From Nitrospira sp. (GTDB taxonomy: Bacteria; Nitrospirota; Nitrospiria; Nitrospirales; Nitrospiraceae), in assembly GCA_022226935.1 (NCBI GenBank), contig CP092081.1, positions 1,504,315-1,568,314 of the forward strand: a stretch of 64,000 bases of DNA, written 5' to 3'. A program made the translations under genes and the position numbers. Of this stretch, positions 60,135 to 64,000 are shown in pieces; the stretch's first letter is position 1, and every line of letters begins with the position of its first letter. Below the pieces are notes generated by a model. It had not been told where the DNA came from, ran no database searches, and was given only the letters and a program-made list of their open reading frames with translations.

Positions 60135-63100
60135 ATGAAAGTGCTCGCATTCAGCGCGCTGGTCAATGCGTTGGCTGCGACGGGGCTCGGAATGTTCGTG
60201 TACTTCCGGGATCCTGCCGCTGCCCGCAACCGGATCTACGGGCTGTACTGTCTGAGCATCGCCTTCTGGAGCATATTTTACTGCGGCTGGCAGCTTGCGG
60301 AGTCGAAGGAGCTCGCCCTGAGCCTGTTGCGCCTGGTCATGGCCGGCGCGTCGCTCATTCCCATCCTGTATTTTCACCACACGGTCACGTTTCTCGACAT
60401 TGCGGCTCGCCATGCCAGGGCGCTCAAGATCGGGTATGGATTAGCCGGGCTGTTCCTCCTCGCCGATACGACCCCCTGGCTTGTGGCGGGGGTGCATCCG
60501 GCAATGTCCTTTTCCTTCTGGCCCGTGCCGGGCCCATTTTTCCATCCCTTCCTCGCCTATTTTCTCTGGTATGTGATCTACGCCACCTCGCTCGTGGGCG
60601 TGGCGCTTCGCGATGCCAATGGGATCCGGCGCCATCAATATGCCTACATGCTGGCGGCCAGCGTCATCGGCTATGCGGGCGGCGCGACGAATTTCCCGCT
60701 CTGGTACGGCGTCCCGCTCTTGCCCTATGGCACGGTGCTGATCACGATGTATACCGCGTTGATGGCCTATACGATTGTTCGGTATCGCCTGATGAATATC
60801 AGCGTCGTGCTGAACAAGGGGCTGGGATATGCCATCGTACTTGCGATTATTGTGGTGGCGACCTCGATCGGCGCCGTGCTCAGCAATCGGGCGACCGGGC
60901 ATTCCACTCCTCCCTTATTAGCCGGAACCCTGTTTTTGATCTGTGCCTTGTGGGTTCTCAGCAATAATCCGCGCTCCTCCTCCAATACGGTGTTTAGTGC
61001 GGTATGCGGTGCCGCGTGCCTCTGGCTATTCGGCTGCTTCATGCTGTTCTCTGCCTCTCACGAAGAGGAAGCGCTGTTCTGGGTGCGAGTGATTTATACC
61101 GGTGTCGTGTTTCTGCCCGCCTTGACCTATCACTTTGCACAGAGGCTTGCCGGAGGGGCCGTACAGGATCGCCTGATTCTGTGGAACTATGTCCTCGGCG
61201 GGGTGTTCTGGAGTCTCTTGTTCACGACTTATCTGGTGGACGGACAGTATGTCTATTACTGGGGCCGGTATCCCAAGGCCGGAGTACTCCACCCATGGCT
61301 CGTCGCCTACGTGGTGGCAGGAGGCGGGCTGACGGTGCATCGACTGTATCAGGGCTATCGCGACCATCAGGCGTCCGCTCCTCTTCTGGCCGCCCAATTG
61401 AAATACACCTTGGTGGCGCTGTTGCTGGGGTTCCTGGCTTCCCTCGATTTCCTGCAAAACTATGGCGTGGGATTCTATCCGGTCGGCTACTTGCTGGCAG
61501 GCCTGTCTGTGACGGTCGTCGCCTATGCCATCGCACGATACGAATTGATGGATATCTCGTTTGTGCCGACCAGGCCGAAGGTCATGTTATCGATCAAGCT
61601 CGCGGGGCTGATTCCGGCCTATATGATGATTTTGCTCGTCATTCGAATTTTCACCGGAACCTTCCACTATCTGCTTGCCGGAGTGCTGTTCGGGCTATTT
61701 GTCATTGTGTCGAGTGGGTTGGCCAATCTGCAAAAAGGCGTGGAGCGTGCGATCGGGCAGACCCTCTTTCGAGAGCGATATGATGCGTACGACACACTGG
61801 TGCAATTTTCCAAGTCTCTGGTGGCGATCCTCGAGCTGAAATCCCTGACGAAGGAAATCGTACAAACCCTGGCCCGTGTGATGAACATCAAGACCGCGTC
61901 CGTGTATGTCCTCGATAAGGAGCAGGGGGTATACAGCTTGACCGCTTCCTATGGGTTTGTGGCGAGAGATGTGATCGTGCCTCCCATCAAGATAGAGAGC
62001 GAGTTCCCGCGAGCCCTGTTGCGAACCGAAACCGCCCTCGTCCGAGAAGAAATCGAATATGACAAGGCTGACCTCGACTACCTGCGATTGCTGGATACCC
62101 TGAAAGGGTTGGAATCGGAAGTCTGCATCCCCTTGATCAGCAAGGAGCGGCTTGTCGGTTTTTGTAATTTAGGACGCCGTGCGAACCATGGCATGTATTC
62201 GACGGAAGAACTGGCTTTGCTTAAAACGCTGGCGCAACATGCGGCGATTGCGATCGATAACGCCTTGCTGTACGAAGACCTGCGTCGGTCTCAGTTATTG
62301 ATGCGCCGCACCGACCGTCTCCGGTCACTGGAAACCATGGCCGGAGGATTTGCTCATGAGATTCGGAATCCGCTGACCTCCATTAAAACGTTCGTTCAAC
62401 TGGCTCCCGACCGGCGAGATGATGTGGAATTCATGGAGCAATTTAGTCAGGTGGTCTGTGAGGATGTCGAGCGAATTGAACGGCTGGTCCACGAAATTCT
62501 GGACTATGCGCGGTATATGACACCGAAATTGACGCAGGAGAGTTTGAACGATGTCGTGTCGTCCTGTTTGTATTTTATCGAGGTGAAGGCGAGCAGCAAA
62601 GCCATCACCATTCAAAAGGAACTCGCGCCTGATCTACCCTACGTCAAGCTGGATCGTCAGCAAATCAAGCAAGTGCTGCTCAATTTATTTATCAATGCGA
62701 TGGAAGCCATCGGAAGCGAACAGGGCGGCCGCCTCTCCGTCCGCACACGAAAACTCGTCAAATCTATGAATGAGCCGTGGGTGCAGATCGAAGTGGAGGA
62801 TAGCGGGCCGGGGATCGAACCGCATGATCTGGATCATATTTTCGATCCGTTTTATACCACCAAGCATGAAAGTGGCGAACGTGAGGGCACCGGTCTTGGT
62901 TTGACCATTGCCCACCAAATTGTTCAGGAGCACGGCGGCTATGTGGAAGTGTTCAGTGAAGTGGGGCATGGCACCAAATTTATGGTGAGTCTTCCCGTAA
63001 ACCCGCCCATGGCGGAGTGGCAGGCGGCCCAGCCGGTCTATGATGATGGGCGAAAGCTTGCGGGAGCATTTTTAGCCAGGCCTCATCTGGGGTTGGACGC

Positions 63101-63143
63101 ACAGTTCAGCAAGTCGGACTCGCCCCTCAAAACGCGAACATGA
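60135..63143 (+). CDS. membrane histidine kinase with two multi-TM sensor modules, GAF, HisKA and ATPase
   Basis: 1002 residues. Residues 1-~230 and ~265-~475 each look like a seven-helix sensor unit of the histidine-kinase N-terminal 7TM type; both end with similar IVRYRLMNIS and IARYELMDIS segments. Two further helices follow, then a GAF domain (~550-715; VCIPLISKERLVGFCNLG), HisKA with phosphoacceptor H741 (AHEIRNPLTS), and an ATPase with NLFINAMEAI, DSGPGIEP and GTGLGLTIAHQIV. No response regulator is encoded in the window. It starts 33 bases after the PilZ fusion gene and is probably in its operon. Confidence 0.9.
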   Translation: MKVLAFSALVNALAATGLGMFVYFRDPAAARNRIYGLYCLSIAFWSIFYCGWQLAESKELALSLLRLVMAGASLIPILYFHHTVTFLDIAARHARALKIGYGLAGLFLLADTTPWLVAGVHPAMSFSFWPVPGPFFHPFLAYFLWYVIYATSLVGVALRDANGIRRHQYAYMLAASVIGYAGGATNFPLWYGVPLLPYGTVLITMYTALMAYTIVRYRLMNISVVLNKGLGYAIVLAIIVVATSIGAVLSNRATGHSTPPLLAGTLFLICALWVLSNNPRSSSNTVFSAVCGAACLWLFGCFMLFSASHEEEALFWVRVIYTGVVFLPALTYHFAQRLAGGAVQDRLILWNYVLGGVFWSLLFTTYLVDGQYVYYWGRYPKAGVLHPWLVAYVVAGGGLTVHRLYQGYRDHQASAPLLAAQLKYTLVALLLGFLASLDFLQNYGVGFYPVGYLLAGLSVTVVAYAIARYELMDISFVPTRPKVMLSIKLAGLIPAYMMILLVIRIFTGTFHYLLAGVLFGLFVIVSSGLANLQKGVERAIGQTLFRERYDAYDTLVQFSKSLVAILELKSLTKEIVQTLARVMNIKTASVYVLDKEQGVYSLTASYGFVARDVIVPPIKIESEFPRALLRTETALVREEIEYDKADLDYLRLLDTLKGLESEVCIPLISKERLVGFCNLGRRANHGMYSTEELALLKTLAQHAAIAIDNALLYEDLRRSQLLMRRTDRLRSLETMAGGFAHEIRNPLTSIKTFVQLAPDRRDDVEFMEQFSQVVCEDVERIERLVHEILDYARYMTPKLTQESLNDVVSSCLYFIEVKASSKAITIQKELAPDLPYVKLDRQQIKQVLLNLFINAMEAIGSEQGGRLSVRTRKLVKSMNEPWVQIEVEDSGPGIEPHDLDHIFDPFYTTKHESGEREGTGLGLTIAHQIVQEHGGYVEVFSEVGHGTKFMVSLPVNPPMAEWQAAQPVYDDGRKLAGAFLARPHLGLDAQFSKSDSPLKTRT

Positions 63144-63254
63144 GAGAAGGGAAGTTTACTCTCGACCGGGAGGTGCTTGTTTCTTTAATGCACCATTCTT
63201 CGGAAGCATTCGCGTACGGCCCTGAAGCGTGGGCCGGCACTCTTGCCGACTGAG

Positions 63255-64000
63255 TTATGCCCGCGAAGAAATCCACTCGATAATCCTGTTTTCCGCCCAA
63301 AACCGATCCTCTCCATACCGGCGTTTCTGAAAAAACCCGCAGTGCCCGCCGTTCCGTAGCATCGCCAGGCTAATATGGCGATTGTCGCTGATTGCCCTGG
63401 TCTTGAATATCGATGCCGGAATAAACGGGTCATCCTGGGCTGTGATAATCAACGTAGGCACCGCAATCTCGGATAATACGTGGCGGGCTCCCGCTCGATT
63501 GTAATAATCCGAGGCATCCCGATACCCACCGTCGCGTGCGGTGTACGTATCGTCGAACTGTGTAATCGTCTTCATTGCGCGTAACGGCGAGAGATTCCAT
63601 TGGCCTGGAAACAGAGCGGCTTTCCGTTGTATTCGTGCTTTGAGGCTCGAAAGGAAGTGCGCATGATAGAGCCAGTTCCGAGGCTCCTCCAGAGCGGTCA
63701 CGCATGGCGTAGGATCAATGTTGGGACTGACGGCTATCACGCCTGCAAGGGCCGCGTCCGATCGTTGCAGCTCTCCCGCTGCCTTGAGGACGAGATTTCC
63801 CCCCATCGAGTACCCGACGAGCCAGATACGGCTCAGGCCATTGCGTTCTCGTAATTCGTGCAGGATGGTTCGGTAATCATTGCTGAGTCCGCTGTTATAC
63901 AGAGTCGGAGTCAGGTGATCCGTGCCGCCGCAGGTGCGTTGGTTCATCCGGATGACATTGAATCCAGCACGGAAGGCCTTCGCCGCCATCCCACGCATAT
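63255..64000 (-). CDS. YheT-like alpha/beta hydrolase (N-terminal part outside window)
   Basis: The frame runs to the window edge; the first visible Met belongs to an internal RGMAAKAF segment that, in YheT/ABHD-type esterases, lies ~90 residues from the start. Visible are RTCGGTDHLTP (oxyanion region), the nucleophile elbow GYSMGGN, the Asp region TAQDDPFIP and the His region NGGHCGFFQ, a complete triad. Predicted cytoplasmic esterase of the UPF0017/YheT family. It converges on the histidine kinase gene. Confidence 0.9.
   Translation of the reverse strand, partial: MRGMAAKAFRAGFNVIRMNQRTCGGTDHLTPTLYNSGLSNDYRTILHELRERNGLSRIWLVGYSMGGNLVLKAAGELQRSDAALAGVIAVSPNIDPTPCVTALEEPRNWLYHAHFLSSLKARIQRKAALFPGQWNLSPLRAMKTITQFDDTYTARDGGYRDASDYYNRAGARHVLSEIAVPTLIITAQDDPFIPASIFKTRAISDNRHISLAMLRNGGHCGFFQKRRYGEDRFWAENRIIEWISSRA

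Overview
The window looks like a chromosome segment of a Nitrospira-type bacterium (phylum Nitrospirota, a nitrite oxidiser lineage). I infer this from the combination of cytochrome bd-like oxidase subunits interleaved with a b6-like cytochrome bc complex and many c-type cytochromes, a complete Pup-proteasome locus outside Actinobacteria, a Gram-negative (class GN) sortase pair, and abundant Gram-negative lipoproteins. No rRNA or CRISPR array was seen. All family assignments come from reading motifs by eye; no database search was run.

Layout. (1) 0.3-11.8 kb: one long plus-strand respiratory operon encoding six c-type cytochrome/heme proteins or anchors, two CydA-like integral membrane subunits, a PRC-barrel-Rieske fusion, a fused cytochrome b and an ethylbenzene-dehydrogenase-gamma-like heme b protein. 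It probably builds a quinol:cytochrome c or quinol-oxidising supercomplex. (2) 11.8-14.7 kb: convergent ubiA-type prenyltransferase, then a divergent lipoprotein with a caspase-like domain whose catalytic His and Cys are both replaced. (3) 14.88-24.26 kb: tRNA-Thr(CGT) carrying an integrated element of about 9.3 kb. It is bounded by a perfect 45-bp direct repeat of the tRNA 3' part and carries integrase, AlpA-like regulator, Rep_trans-family initiator/relaxase, a phased repeat region, and a cargo made almost entirely of exported or lipid-anchored proteins (three tandem small lipoproteins, a seven-repeat beta-propeller lipoprotein, a duplicated MORN lipoprotein) plus an IS3 remnant.

(4) 24.3-29.9 kb: a loosely packed region with YCII and VOC/PhnB-like proteins, small unknown proteins, several decayed stretches, and a frameshifted membrane protein next to a DUF421 protein. 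(5) 30.0-37.2 kb: a CzcA-like RND pump without visible partners, then on the minus strand an OmpA-domain protein, a VIT-vWA protein ending in an LPKTA sorting signal, and its class GN sortase. (6) 37.7-45.7 kb: a secreted unknown protein, then a minus-strand run of unknown periplasmic protein, HIT hydrolase, membrane protein, TPR/Sel1 protein, CHASE2-sigma54 activator and methyltransferase. (7) 45.8-48.3 kb: HD-domain protein, YjbQ-family enzyme and HtrA-type protease, followed by a 124-bp MITE-like inverted-repeat element.

(8) 48.6-55.4 kb: mpa/arc, dop, pup, prcB, prcA, pafA, a complete pupylation and proteasome pathway in one operon. (9) 55.4-56.7 kb: two exported unknown proteins. (10) 57.4-63.1 kb: an exceptional 910-residue fusion of two PilZ domains, a LuxD-like acyl hydrolase/transferase with a complete catalytic triad, and a SAM methyltransferase. 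It is followed directly by a histidine kinase with two tandem multi-TM sensor modules; this pair is my best candidate for an undescribed signalling/lipid-modifying system. The window ends inside a YheT-like hydrolase gene on the minus strand.
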